DNA of 62,803 nucleotides. Origin: Setomelanomma holmii. Taxonomy: Eukaryota > Ascomycota > Dothideomycetes > Pleosporales > Phaeosphaeriaceae. Every line of letters starts with the position of its first letter. The first letter of the stretch is position 1. Location of the stretch: the NCBI GenBank assembly GCA_010015745.1, contig ML978305.1, positions 1-62,803 of the forward strand. The letters run 5' to 3'. The notes beneath the pieces are model-generated. The model made no database searches, had not been told where the DNA came from, and saw only the letters and a program-made list of their open reading frames with translations. The translations under genes were made by a program, and so were the position numbers. Of this stretch, positions 23,323 to 34,599 are shown piece by piece.

Positions 23323-25115
23323 TCAACATCTCCTCCTATTCGCCCTCTCCAGCATCCTCAACTGCTCCCTATAATCCCTCCCCGCCTGCCCTCCAAGCCT
23401 CTTCTTTCCCTTTTTACCCTCCGCATCTTTCGAATTATCCATTTCCGCATGTAAGATGCGAATCTGATGCTTGATCACCTTGAGCAGCAAATTGTCCCTG
23501 AGATGCTCCGGGATGTCGACGGTGGGCATGACCAGTTTATTCGTGTTCGCCTCGTCGTCTGCTTCCTTTGCTTCGTCTGCTTTTTTCTGCTGCTCGTTGT
23601 TGTTCTTAGGAAGGGGCTTATTGCAATCGTTGCACTTGGCCGTGCAAGTGCACACATCTGCTTCGGTCGAAGTGCCGTCATCCTTCGTAATCTCCTCAGT
23701 CTCATGTTCATCCGCAGATGCAGCGTCGTCCTTATCCACAATCTCAAAGTCCTCGCCTTTGAAGCCGCGCACCAAGCTCAACAGGGCCATGACGAACAAC
23801 TCCTTCAAATACGCAAAACTGAACCCCTCCGTCAAGTCCGCAACCACAGCCGCCAATTCCTCTGGATATTCCACCGTCTCGTTCTTGATGAGTTTCCCGC
23901 GCCAATAACTTGCATACATCCTCCTCTCTTCGACCTCAGGGATCTTGAAGTGATATTTCCTATCAAACCGACTCGGCCGCTTGCTAATCGCCGGATCCAA
24001 TTTCTCTAGATGGTTCGTTGACCCGATCATCAATATCCCATCATTACTCTCCAAACCATCGACCTCATTCAAAAAGTAACTCCTGATATCGTCATTGACC
24101 AAGCTATCCAGGTCTTCGAAAATCAGCAAACAAGGTGCCATTGACCGGGCCATGGTGAATATGCTCCGAATGGCAAACTGCTCCGTATTGCAATTCGTTT
24201 CGAAGGACTTCACATACAAACTCGGTATCTCATCTGGGCGTGTGTACAACGCCGCCATCAAAGCCTTGATGGATACCGTCTTCCCGTTGCCAGGCACACC
24301 ATGTAAGATGATGCCGCGCTTCCAGGGCACGGCGAATTGTTTGTACAAGGCGCGATTGTCGAAGAAACCCTGTACATCTTCAATCAGACCCTTCTTCATC
24401 TCGGGGTCGAGAATGACGTCGGACCAGGATGATGCATGGACGGCGGTATACAGGTCTTTGGATTTCTCCCAGCGGCCGTCGTCGAAGACGAAGATCTCAT
24501 TGTGGAGTTGCGAGGTCCATTTTCCGGCTGCCAGGACCAAAGCATCTGTCGCATCGCAATGTCCTGAAGCGATGGTGGCGCTGGAGCGCGGGCAGAGGAT
24601 GTAGAACATTTTATCGGGCGATTTGAGCATGTCTTGCCATGTGATGTAGTACACGAGATACTCCTTGTCGGCCCACATGTACTGGAATCTGCATCGACTG
24701 GTTAGCATTGGGAGGGCAGAAAAGGGCGAGACGACTGGATGTAAGAACAGAGGGGAGAGTGTTATCTTGGAAAATCACCTACTCACCTCGCAAACCTCCA
24801 CTCATCCACCAACATCCCCGGATTCACCTTCTTCTCAACCCCATCGCCTACACTCCTCCAAGTCCGCGTCGCATTGAAATCGTCGTCCTCGGCATCATGC
24901 ACAAGTTCAGCCTTACCCGCGTCAGCAAAATCGAATAAGGCGACTTTCTTTTCTTCGACTTCGGTGACGTGGTAACCTGGGTAAGCGTTACGGATCAGAG
25001 TGACGGCGGTGGTCTTGGTGTCGATACGAGGTGCTTCGGTGTGAGTCTTGAAGGTTGAGAAGACGGCGGCGCTATTGGCCTGCGTGGCAGATAGAAGGGT
25101 CATTGTGGCAGGCAT
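23323..25115 (-). CDS. AAA-family ATPase with Cys-rich insertion
   Basis: Two exons (25115-24787 and 24688-23323, 98-bp intron with donor GTGAGT) give 564 aa. Residues 1-220 form an N-terminal domain without a recognised fold (contains WADKEYLVYYITWQDM). The ATPase core has Walker A GVPGNGKT (about 240-247), Walker B LLIFEDLDSL (about 295-304) and an SRH-like segment ISKRPSRFDRKY with its arginine fingers (about 347-353). This is an AAA fold of the kind found in BCS1-like and other fungal orphan AAA proteins, but the BCS1 N-terminal membrane segment is absent. An acidic insertion around residues 430-470 contains CTCTAKCNDC, four cysteines that could bind metal. The C-terminus is Lys/Arg-rich. 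Substrate and location are unknown. Confidence 0.85.
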
Positions 25116-26437
25116 GACGATGACGAAAGGTTTTCGAAATGTATTGAGGGATCTTGAAAAGTAATGGAACGTATGAAGATGGAAAAAATAGGTATGAAGG
25201 ATATTGGAAAGAATAGAAGCGTGACGAGAAGATTGAGAGACGAATGTGATCCTTATATAGTTGAATCTCCTTCATTGAAGTGACCGAGTACAACGAGCGG
25301 CCTCGATGTGAATCCAATGGGGACCATTGCTCGCTGCGCCTTGCTCTCACGAAATCAGTCCGCGGGTATACGTAGACCCCTTTTGGGTAGCAGGCAACAG
25401 CGAGGCCACCCTCTACATGGATCCGCTTAAGCATTGTGATACTGAATGAGCAGTCTATCGTTGCTAGCTTGAGCAACATCTCGCGCAGAGGAGGATCTGG
25501 ATTGGTCAAGGTGTGGTCAGACTGCGTTCTGTTGGTGGTTGGTTCCGTAAGGTTGCACAGCCCAGTGATGCAGGTCGGACAGACTAGGGGGGAGGGGTCC
25601 GGGATGGCATGCCCCTTATCTGGAATTTCGCTGATCACGGTTTCTGCGATTGGAGACTCAACAATCCAACTGCATGCTGGAACCGACGGTTGTTGACCGG
25701 TGTTGAAAATGGTGAAGGTCACAAGAGTTGCAAGGGTCGCGCAGAAGTGCTTCTAATAGGCGCAGGTGGGGAAGCGGGTCAGCATCTTGTGGTTTCCTCT
25801 TTCGGCTATTGGCGCATGCACGATTCGCTCGAACTTCATGGCATCGATACTGTGGTGATGGTCCAGAATCTTGTTGGCATCTAACTATGGTAACGATTAG
25901 CGATGGAGAGGCTCTGCCTAGTCCTCCACCTGATACAGATCGTATACACGGGTAGTACAGTGCAGCAGCTGAAAACGGCGCGTAGCTGTGTAGCGAATTG
26001 AGTTGAGCAATTGACAGCATCATAAGTTGCTTGAGCCGCAAGATCAATGCGGCTGCCCGGCAAACTACCTCAATTGCAACATGGCCATGTTGTGGGATAC
26101 GGATCGCATCCCGCCGCCGTCAACCTGCGTTCGGCGATTTCAAGCGAAGCAACGAGGCTGAGAATCTTGCAAATTTTGAGCCTCAATCTTCGGTATCCAC
26201 TGCCTGCCCATATTGTCAATTATCAAATCTGCAGAGAGTTGAAGAGGGACCATTGTTTGGTATCATGCAACTGAATTTCATTGGATATCCCTATCAAGTT
26301 TTTCGGGTGGAGCCTCGCGTCTCAGCAAAACTCCTTCAACCCTAACCGCCCGCAGCCATATTCCAGACCGACGTGGCAGTGAAGCTCAAACGCCCGTCAT
26401 GCAGTATCATGTTTAGTCATGAGAGGTGGTCGACCGC
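25116..26437. other. Intergenic, contains promoter of the AAA gene
   Basis: About 1.3 kb. Apart from the TATA-like element listed separately, nothing is recognised. Confidence 0.35.
25251..25260 (-). promoter_or_regulatory. TATA-like element of the AAA ATPase gene
   Basis: On the minus strand the sequence reads ctatataagg, about 140 bp upstream of ATG 25115. Distance and sequence suit a fungal TATA box. No transcription start is known. Confidence 0.4.
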
Positions 26438-26997
26438 TTAGTGGGCAACCATGCCACCCTTGGAGTCGTTGGTGCTGCCCTGGCGTTCAGGGTTCTGCTG
26501 GTTGTTAGCATCCGGTGACGAAGACTGTGGTGAGAATATATTGGGTGCGTACCTCAGATGACTGGATATCGCCCTTCTCTAGGATGGCCTTGACGACCTC
26601 GTCCTCGTTCTTGGTGCCGAACTCGTTCTCTAGCTGGGAGTTGCTTGCGGTGTTGAGGACGCCTTGCTTGCCGTGCCTGCAAGTCGCAATTAGCATTGAA
26701 GTATGGTAGGTAAGGTATCCTGGTGTAGGCCTTGGAGATGTCCGGTGCGTGTCGGGTACCTCGCGTTGTAGCAGCCCAAAAACCACCGCTCCAGCCTTGT
26801 CCGAACGCTTTTTCCCAGGATTTGGGCAGCACTCACTCAGTGGTGAAGATCTTCCATCCGGCGACGACGTCGGTAAGAGGGATCGTCTTGTCATTCTTCC
26901 ACTTCTTGACAATCTCCTCATCCTCTACAAAGACGGCGAAGCCCTCGTTGCTGCCCTGGTAAAACACCTTGGTGTTTCCTGCATTGCCCCGCGCCAT
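26438..26997 (-). CDS. RTC3: Rtc3-like SBDS-domain protein
   Basis: Small protein matching the N-terminal domain of the ribosome-maturation factor SBDS/Sdo1, as in yeast Rtc3 (Hgh-type RNA-metabolism factor linked to telomere capping). Three exons close to 113 aa with introns 26836-26677 and 26552-26495. The sequence begins MARGNAGNTKVFYQGSNEGF and passes through the typical LENEFGTKNEDEVVKAILEK helix. The conserved TASNSQLENEFGT loop matches the family. The C-terminal tail is Gly/Ser-rich and short, ending GGMVAH. It lacks the two further SBDS domains, as expected for Rtc3. The first intron (160 bp) is long for this locus. Confidence 0.85.
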
Positions 26998-27826
26998 TTT
27001 TTGTATTTGTTGGGTGTTTGGGTGTTTGGGATGTGTGACAAAGCTTGAATGAAGCTCTAAGCGTTCGAGTGCGTGATTGTTTGTTGAATCTCGGTTGTAA
27101 TTTGTGGTATGACAGAAATGGAGGGGAAGCTTTGGAGGGGCTATTTAGCTGAGAGCTCACGCGCGAGGTTTGTTACGTCACTGCCAAGGATACGCACAAG
27201 CACAATGCACGCAGCACCAAGTTTGTCTATGGGGCTCACGGTTCTTTTATCTTCTGGAACAGGGTGACAGGCTGCATTGCGGCTCTTGCTGAAACAATTG
27301 ATGCCGGCTTGTCCTTACTTTGCGTGGCTGTTGGCACCGTCCGCTGGCGAGTTTCAAGCTTGAAATTGCAAGCTTGAAGCTTCAGAGCACGCGCGCAACA
27401 TCACCTCACCACATAGATTGCAATGACGCTATAATCATGATTTGATTGCTACTATCCAAATATTACGCTGGCTTGCAATGTGCGACCATCATCATGCCTC
27501 ACGATGAGATCGCGTGCCCGATTCATCCCATGACGTCACGCCGTTTGAGAGCCCAACGTGGCCTGCGGGTGTGCCTTGCAGCAGACTGGATGATCGACAC
27601 AATGCCATACTTTGTCTCACCATCGTCCTTCGTTAGTCATCAATCGCGGTTGTGCCTTTCCGAGGATGATGTTGTCGTTATGCTTTGCTGACTGCAATGA
27701 TGGCGTCGTGACTTCATAACATCCTCCATGTTGTACCTTTTCCTTCCCGTTCTGGATGATCCAACAGCAGCATCCAACTGCATTGCCATCGATTTCGTTA
27801 ACCATATGGTAAGGATGGCTCTATCA
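26998..27826. other. Intergenic
   Basis: Promoter of the rtc3-like gene on the left, 3' region of the RhoGEF gene on the right. A 'caagcttgaaattgcaagcttgaagcttc' near 27355 is a short imperfect repeat of 'aagcttga'. Nothing else is supported. Confidence 0.35.
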
Positions 27827-30800
27827 TCATACCCAAAATTTGAAGATTCGGCTCTTGCTTTTCAGGAACTTCTTTGATGGCGGCATGTCTAGGTTTCCGC
27901 ATGGGCTGCTGTCACGGCCCTCACGTCTCTTTGGTCTCTCCTCGTGTCTCACGCCATAGTCGACAGGAGGGTTCGGCGCTCGCTGAATGGTTGTCCCAGA
28001 ACCATGAGACGTTGATCTAGCAGCTACACGAGCGCTTGATTCTGATCGCGGCAGACTCATGATGTGCGTCGAAAGTCGCCGCACTCGCTTCGGCCTCGCC
28101 GGTGTAGTAGTCTTGTCGCTTGGTCGTTCGTTGCCAATAGCGCGGTTCGCCAGTCGACGTCGTCTACTCGCAGGCCTAGCGTCCTGGATCTCGAAGTCGG
28201 TTGGGAGGAATGCAGCAGGTGCTGTATGAAAGTCTACCACGGCTGGAGCAGGTCGACGATCCATTGCCGACTGAGCTCGCAGATTCCCATGTGAAATTTT
28301 ATGGACACGACTGCCGAAAGAGTCCTCTGAGCGGGTATTGCTCATGCTGGAGAAGCTAGGTGACCGACGCGAGAAATTGCTTGCAATGCTTGCCATGCTG
28401 AGCTTGCGCATGACCGAATTGGCCGATGCTCTGATCTGGTTCTCCACCCTTCGATTCGACATGCCTGGGAAGGGCAGGATGTCTTTCGTCCATACGTCTT
28501 CAAGGTTAGTCTCCAAGCGAATGCGTTCTGCTCGCCGAGGCGCCAGTGTTGGAACGTGATTTGCGGACATGTGCGACTGCGATCGTGCGATGATGCTCGG
28601 CGAGAATGTTGGATGTGATTCAGGCATTTTTTGTGCTTGTGTGTTCTTGATGATGACCTGGCTGGTGTTTGTCTTCGAACCCAAAGTTGCAGCCCGGTGT
28701 ACTGACATGCGTCTTACCAGGCTGTCGGCGTGTCCAAAGACTGGTCCGAGTGACTTGATGTCTAGGGAAAGGGTCGAGAACATGTCTTGAACTGGAGACT
28801 GCCCTCCTACAAAATCATGTGTCTCGCAGGCGATACGTTCGCGCAATTGCTTCTTCCAGACTTCCTCTTCAGTTGGGGAACATGCGCTCAGGATGATTTC
28901 GTGGAGACGATGGCCATGTTCGAAGACGAGCTTCCATGTATGTGTGGCGGTGTGGCACTGGACCCCTCGCCCGTTGTCCGACTCTTCAACACTCGCGTTG
29001 GCTAGGCCTATCGACGCCACAACGGTGTATGGCGTGTGGAATCGCCCGGCAGTGGCGAGAACCAGGCAGGACTTGTAGAGTACGCAGACCATGTACTGAC
29101 CTTTTATGCGCGGTTCAGGGGTCTGGAATGCGACATGGAGCACCCCACACAGTAACACGTGCCCGAGAAGGCGGAAAACGAGCGCGCGAGAGATTGACTG
29201 CTCCTGGAAGACCAGTCGATCTTGCAGTTGCCACGTGATCTCGATAAGTCGCCGAGTCTTAGGATCGTCTTTCGCTTTGTTGACCTCTCGAATCGTCTCC
29301 TGAAGGCGGAACAGCGCCTTCTCCAGTTCTGCATGCGCTTCAGGATCATCATAGACGGGCGTTTGGCGGCACAGGTCATCGAACAGCAAAGGATACTTGC
29401 ACACCCTCTGAATAGGCTTGATCAACAGGTCAGGGAAGCTCAAGGCCTTCTTGCTTCCAGCTTCACGATTGTTGTCTGATGTGATCACCTTTTGCAATGC
29501 TTCCACGCCCCGCTCGTAATCTTGCCAGCCATGCAAGCCTTTGCACATGGTGGTCAAGCCATGCGACATCGTAGTCCAATGCGCGCCATACTCTTCGTAT
29601 GTGAAAAATCGTCTCATGTGTTTGTTGAATATCTTCGCAACATTGCCAACCGTTTGGGTGTCTGTGACGAGTCCTCGTGGTCTGCGATCTGGAGACCTTC
29701 CGATTTCCAGTGAGTGCCTGAGTCTTCGAGTGACTTTGTGCTCCCCACGTCCAGGCATTATATCTGCACTATGGAAACGAATATGTTTTGCTTTTGTAAC
29801 AGGATATGTCTCGTGGTGTGCGCTTTTGGTGAAGTCTGCCTGTGGTACCGTGTGGTGAAGCTCGGCTAGCAGGTCTTCGTGGAGTTGTAAAATTTGGGAG
29901 ATGTTTTGCTGTATGGATGATTTGGTATGCCCAGAGATGGTGGGAAGAGCAGTGAGGATCATGAAGTAGTCCTACATGGTTTAGTCAAGGCCTGTTACTC
30001 TGAAGGTAACAACAGCTTACATTGATCAGAACTTTGAGGTCGGCGATATAACCTTCTTCGGAAGCAATCAGCTCTTCGACGATTTTCCGGCGTTGGAGCG
30101 AACGAAGCCATGCGCTCTCGTCAATGATAGGACCTAGCGGACCACGATGGCTGTCTGTGGATCTTCTTGCGTCCATAGATCTTCGCACATCCGAAAAGTA
30201 GCTACCGCGATTCCCAACTGTCAAACTGCCATGATGACCAGTATCGGACTGAGGAGCGATGCTTGTACTTCCGACAGTAATTGAGGCAGACCCCACAGCT
30301 GCCACGCATCTCATGGAGGGCGACATTGATTCCGATGTCCTGCGCAGCGAGTCATCCAAGCAGTCCGGTCTCATGAGCACGTCTGTGTCCCGATGCTGGA
30401 TATCAAAAGAGAGTCGTGCACCTTCAGTAGCCTGAGACTGGCGCCTGTCGATGTGCCGACGACGTAGTGTGCTCAACCATCGGCGAAAGGGCTGCAAGCT
30501 GGCGGTTGGAGCGGGCGCCGTCACTTCTTGCTCTACGCATTGTTCGCCTTCCGTGTTGTCCGAACAACGACCCTCTGGCAATGGGGCATGGATAGCCTCG
30601 TAGAGACTGAATAGGTCCGACTCCTCGACGTGGCTCTCGCTAGGCTCCGGTGATTCTTCCGAGCTATCGCTGCTTGAGGAGGGTTCGCGTCTGCGTTGCT
30701 CTCTGGCTTTTCGTGAGTATGAATTCGATGGGGCTGTGACAAAGGCGAATGTCGGCAGTGGTCGGTCGAGACGGCCACTCCGCTTCCGTGGGCTCTTGTA

Positions 30801-31079
30801 GTCAGGTTTGAGGCTCGAAGAAGTTCCCCCGGTCTCTGGCACAAGGTTGAGTAGAGACTGAGTGGCCAATGGTGGAGTGTTCTCGTTAGCACGTGCCCAA
30901 TGGCCACTTCGGTTCGATCCCAGTGAGTACAGCGAGCAAGCAGACACATTACGAGTCGTGACATCGGTGAGCGGTCCGAGTAACGGATCCTTCAATGGAG
31001 AGCATTGTTGGAGATATGGATTGTCGCTGAATGAACGCTTGAGAGGACTGCGAGGTCGAAGGGACAGCACGTAGGCCAT
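27827..31079 (-). CDS. Rho guanine-nucleotide exchange factor (DH domain)
   Basis: Activates a Rho-family GTPase by catalysing GDP release. Two exons (31079-30021 and 29971-27827, intron 49 bp) give 1067 aa. Residues 1-325 are Ser/Arg-rich and disordered with an acidic patch. The DH domain starts at about 330 (RRKIVEELIASEEGYIADLK) and spans the intron. It ends near 600, with the CR3-type helix LLIKPIQRVCKYPLLFDDL clearly visible. A PH-like region follows at about 620-760 (QYMVCVLYKSCLVLATAG, then HTWKLVFEHGHRLHEIILSA). The C-terminal third is basic and low complexity, ending KSKSRIFKFWV. The exon join restores VLINDYFMILTAL, a normal DH helix. The cognate GTPase cannot be told from sequence. 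Confidence 0.92.
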
Positions 31080-31733
31080 TATTGGGGTTACAGGGCCTCG
31101 GGCACTCGGTCAGGGTGAGTCTGGGGTCTGATGTGGCATGGGAAGATAAATATTACTGCATCCAACGGCGATGGCTAAAGGAGAGACAAGTGTGTGGAAT
31201 GCCTGCTAGAGTCATGTGAAGAAATTACAGCGTACAACTACTGGTAGAAAGAGTGAGCAGACCAATGGGAGGGAAAGGGCGTAGCGACTATGAGAAAGAA
31301 GTAGATACTACCCCATTGTGAGGGAGTCAGAACCTGGTGCAGGAGGCAAAGCGTGTTACTCGTTGTGGTCATTGTTGGAAGGCGCGAATTTCGATGACGA
31401 AGAGCAACCAGACACGAGGAAGGAGCGTGTCGCTGTCGTCAACATTGAGTTCGCAGCGTACATAGATTGCGCGAAGACATTCAGCATGAGTCTTGGTCAA
31501 CTTCTTTGCAGCATCAAGGAGTGACCCTTGTGTGATTCTGCCATGTGCGTATACAGACACGGTAAGAGTGGTGAAGTGTGAGTAAAGGGAGTCGGACGTG
31601 GTGGCGGCGAAGGCAAACCGTTCTGGCGGGAACTGCCCCGCGTCGCATTTCAGAGCCGCAACCTGGAGCTCCTCCAACCCCACACCCAAGCCTCACGCTG
31701 CAGACACTTGATTAGCCTAGCACGACCACTTTA
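31080..31733. other. Divergent promoter region (RhoGEF / Nas2)
   Basis: About 650 bp separate two divergently transcribed genes. No specific element is supported. Confidence 0.35.
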
Positions 31734-32635
31734 ATGGGCATTCGCATGGACGACTTGCACGCGCCTACCGTGTCTTCAGGCCCAACATCGGGCGGCTACT
31801 CAAATGGCATACCAAAAGAGCAGCTGTCACTACAGGAGCTCATCGCGGAGAAGGACAGGGTAGAGACGGAGCTCAAAGCTCTGGGGCAGGTCCTAGATTC
31901 AGTGCGCAACCAAAAGGGAGTGGTCAAGCTTCCGCTAATGAGTCTTAAGCATGGGGTCAATATGAACACCGGCCTCACGACCTTTGACGGCTTCCCTCGC
32001 AGCGACATCGATGTCGCCCAGAGTATGCACCAAAGTCATAGGCAAGAAAGCTATCGCTGATCAGCGGAATAGTACGAACTACACGCGCGCGCATCATACG
32101 ACTGAAGAACGACTACAAGGACCTCATGTCGCGCATCGAGAAGGGCCTTCACGAGCACCACGCACGGTTAGCAGAGCAAGCGCAGAACAACCCAGGCGGG
32201 GCGAATGAGGCACAGGCAGCATTCGGTCCAGCGCCTGCGGCCATCGAAGCGCCGTTCGCAAAGGTCAACAGCGTTGTAGAAGGCAGCCCTGCAGACTCAG
32301 CAGGCCTAAGAGTGGGTGACACCATAACCAAATTTGGCTGGGTGGACTGGACAAACCACGAGAGGCTGTCGCGAGTGGCAGAGGCAGTCTCGCAGAACGA
32401 GGGAGTAAGTGCTCGCTGTTGCGCTGCCACGTCTGAAGCTCTACCGGGGCCAGTTGGCGCAGCGTACTCGTTAAGCTCTGCAGACAGTACTGACAGCACA
32501 CAGCTCCCGATAACAGTGAAGGCACTGCGACCCAGCGCTTCAGGTGGCCCGGCCGAGACGGTGCAGATGCAACTCACACCACGGAGGAACTGGGGCGGAA
32601 GAGGCATGCTGGGCTGCCACCTGCTGCCACTATAG
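31734..32635 (+). CDS. NAS2: 26S proteasome assembly chaperone Nas2 / PSMD9
   Basis: Chaperone that binds the Rpt5 ATPase during assembly of the proteasome base. Four exons (introns 31902-31949, 32023-32072 and 32405-32503) give 234 aa. The N-terminal coiled-coil domain has SLQELIAEKDRVETELKAL. The invariant GVNMNTGLTTFDGFPRSDID appears only after removing intron 1. The next join gives VAQIRTTRARIIRLKNDYKD. The C-terminal PDZ domain has AKVNSVVEGSPADSAGLRVG and GDTITKFGWVDW, then after intron 3 LPITVKALRP. The end is ...RGMLGCHLLPL, the usual Nas2 tail. A second Met five codons in (31746) could be the start instead. Confidence 0.93.
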
Positions 32636-33199
32636 GGCGCTGTAAGTATCCAGCTGGTACAATGAGGTGATATGCTGTGATCGAGGGCCCATGGATGAGG
32701 GCATGAGAATCGGGTGGAAGGGTGATAGCATTGGGCGCAAGGCTGATGATGGCAACAACAGCCCTTGTTGCGTGGCGCACTGCATTTGGACGAACCAAAC
32801 ATGATACCCAGCAATGCATCAATGGCGTAACAATGAAATCGCATGTTTTCAATGAACGACAACGCTTTGGTGCGTGATTTCAAAGCCAAAGAGGAGCCTG
32901 CGGCTGCCTAAAGGCTGCCTCTCGTGCTGGTGGCTGCGGGCGAAAAGTTGGGAAAGAGAGGGCAGCGCCAAGCCCAGCTCACCGCCCGCCAACACCTCAG
33001 ACCTTTCCACAACAAAACCTCTGCGAGCCCCTCGTAGTGTCAACCAGCGCACTCTCTTCCCCACTCACTACAAGGTACGACTGCACCCAACCCCGCCGCA
33101 GCCGCACTATATCAACTCCACCACACGACCTCAACTAACAAAAACTTCTGCAGCCCTTGCGCATCACACAGCACCCCGCCACCACAACAAATCACAACC
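32636..33199. other. Intergenic, Ran promoter and leader
   Basis: The last 150 bp or so before the Ran ATG are C/A-rich, like a strongly expressed fungal leader, and end acaaccATGG, a good initiation context. Confidence 0.4.
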
Positions 33200-34076
33200 A
33201 TGGCCGAAGCTGCCAGCAACACTCCCACCTTCAAGCTCGTGCTTGTCGGTGACGGCGGTACCGGAAAGGTGCGTACTCTCCATTGCTCTCTCTGCGTTAT
33301 CAGGCTGGGAATAGATGCCCAGGTGCCTGATAAACAATGCGATCAGCCCGCAATCGAGCGCCAATGCTAACAATCGTGCCCCCAGACGACCTTCGTCAAG
33401 CGCCATTTGACCGGCGAGTTCGAGAAGAAGTACATTGCGACCCTCGGTGTCGAGGTGCACCCGCTCGGCTTCACCACCGTACGTTACCCGCCCCGCCATC
33501 TCGATACGATGTGATGTACTGATAGATTGGCAGAACCTCGGCCCCATCCAGTTCGACGTCTGGGACACTGCAGGCCAGGAGAAGTTCGGTGGTCTCCGTG
33601 ATGGATACTACATCAACGGACAGTGCGGCATTATCATGTTTGACGTCACATCACGCATCACATACAAGAACGTGCCCAACTGGCATCGTATGTTCCCAGA
33701 AGCTGTCTACAACTAGCGACGATTACTAACGCTCTCAGGTGACCTGGTCCGCGTCTGCGAGAACATTCCCATCGTCCTCACCGGTAACAAGGTCGACGTG
33801 AAGGAGCGCAAGGTCAAGGCCAAGTCGATCACCTTCCACCGCAAGAAGAACCTCCAGTACTATGACATCTCCGCCAAGTCGAACTACAACTTCGAGAAGC
33901 CTTTCCTCTGGCTCGCACGGAAGCTTGTCGGTAACCAGACCTTGGAGTTCGTCGCCGCTCCCGCGCTTGCACCTCCCGAGGTCCAGGTCGACCAGGCCGT
34001 GCTCGAGCAGTACCAGAAGGAGATGCAGGACGCCGCTCAGATGCCCCTGCCCGATGAGGATGACGCCGATTTGTAG
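33200..34076 (+). CDS. GSP1: Ran GTPase (Gsp1), nuclear transport
   Basis: Small GTPase that drives nuclear import and export and spindle assembly. Four exons (introns 33269-33385, 33479-33533 and 33688-33738) give 217 aa, the normal Ran length. The P-loop GDGGTGK is at 17-23, switch I has KKYIATLGVEVHPL at 37-50, and switch II has DTAGQEKFGGLRDGYYI with the catalytic Gln at 69. NKVD and the SAK motif follow (ISAKSNYNFEKPF). The acidic Ran tail ends PDEDDADL. There is no C-terminal prenylation Cys, as expected for Ran. Intron 1 interrupts the P-loop codons just before TT. No oddities. Confidence 0.97.
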
Positions 34077-34599
34077 ATACCGTCAACAGGCGCTCGCCCA
34101 AGCGCTGTAATGGGCAGACACGACACAGGCTGGAATTTGGCAGCAAGACAGACTGGACAAGCGGCATCATGCGCTTCGGATATCATTAGCGAAAACAGGG
34201 CAAGACACGATGGCGGAGGCATCTCTTCCGACGCGGAGTGCTGGATTAGCTGGCGTTCCGATGAATGAACAAGATTAGACGACTCGAACTCTGTCCAAAA
34301 CATGCAGAGTGATAGACCAAGCAACGCTTTTCATTTCTATTTTCGTGGTTGGGAGTTCCAACACATGGGACATCTACGTTTCGGTATCACTAAACTCATC
34401 ATAGCTTCATTAAATCCATCATCTCGCCAACGTCGCAACGCTGAGCTTGAAACGCCAAACGAAACGCCAAACAAAACGCCCGACATAACGCCAGCCATAA
34501 CGAAGGGACGGACAGACCGTATGTGATAGTAATGCTCACTATACAAATATTGTGGAGCGAATGGAACGAAGCCAAAACTTGTGGTAGTAGTCGTATGGT
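34077..34599. other. Convergent 3' region (Ran / Zn2Cys6 gene)
   Basis: About 520 bp. A short run of 'gaaacgcca aac' type repeats (near 34448-34490) is the only structure noticed. Confidence 0.35.

Noticed and set aside
30909..30919. ggttcgatccc resembling a tRNA B-box
   Set aside because: It lies inside the RhoGEF coding exon, and no A-box or cloverleaf can be drawn around it.
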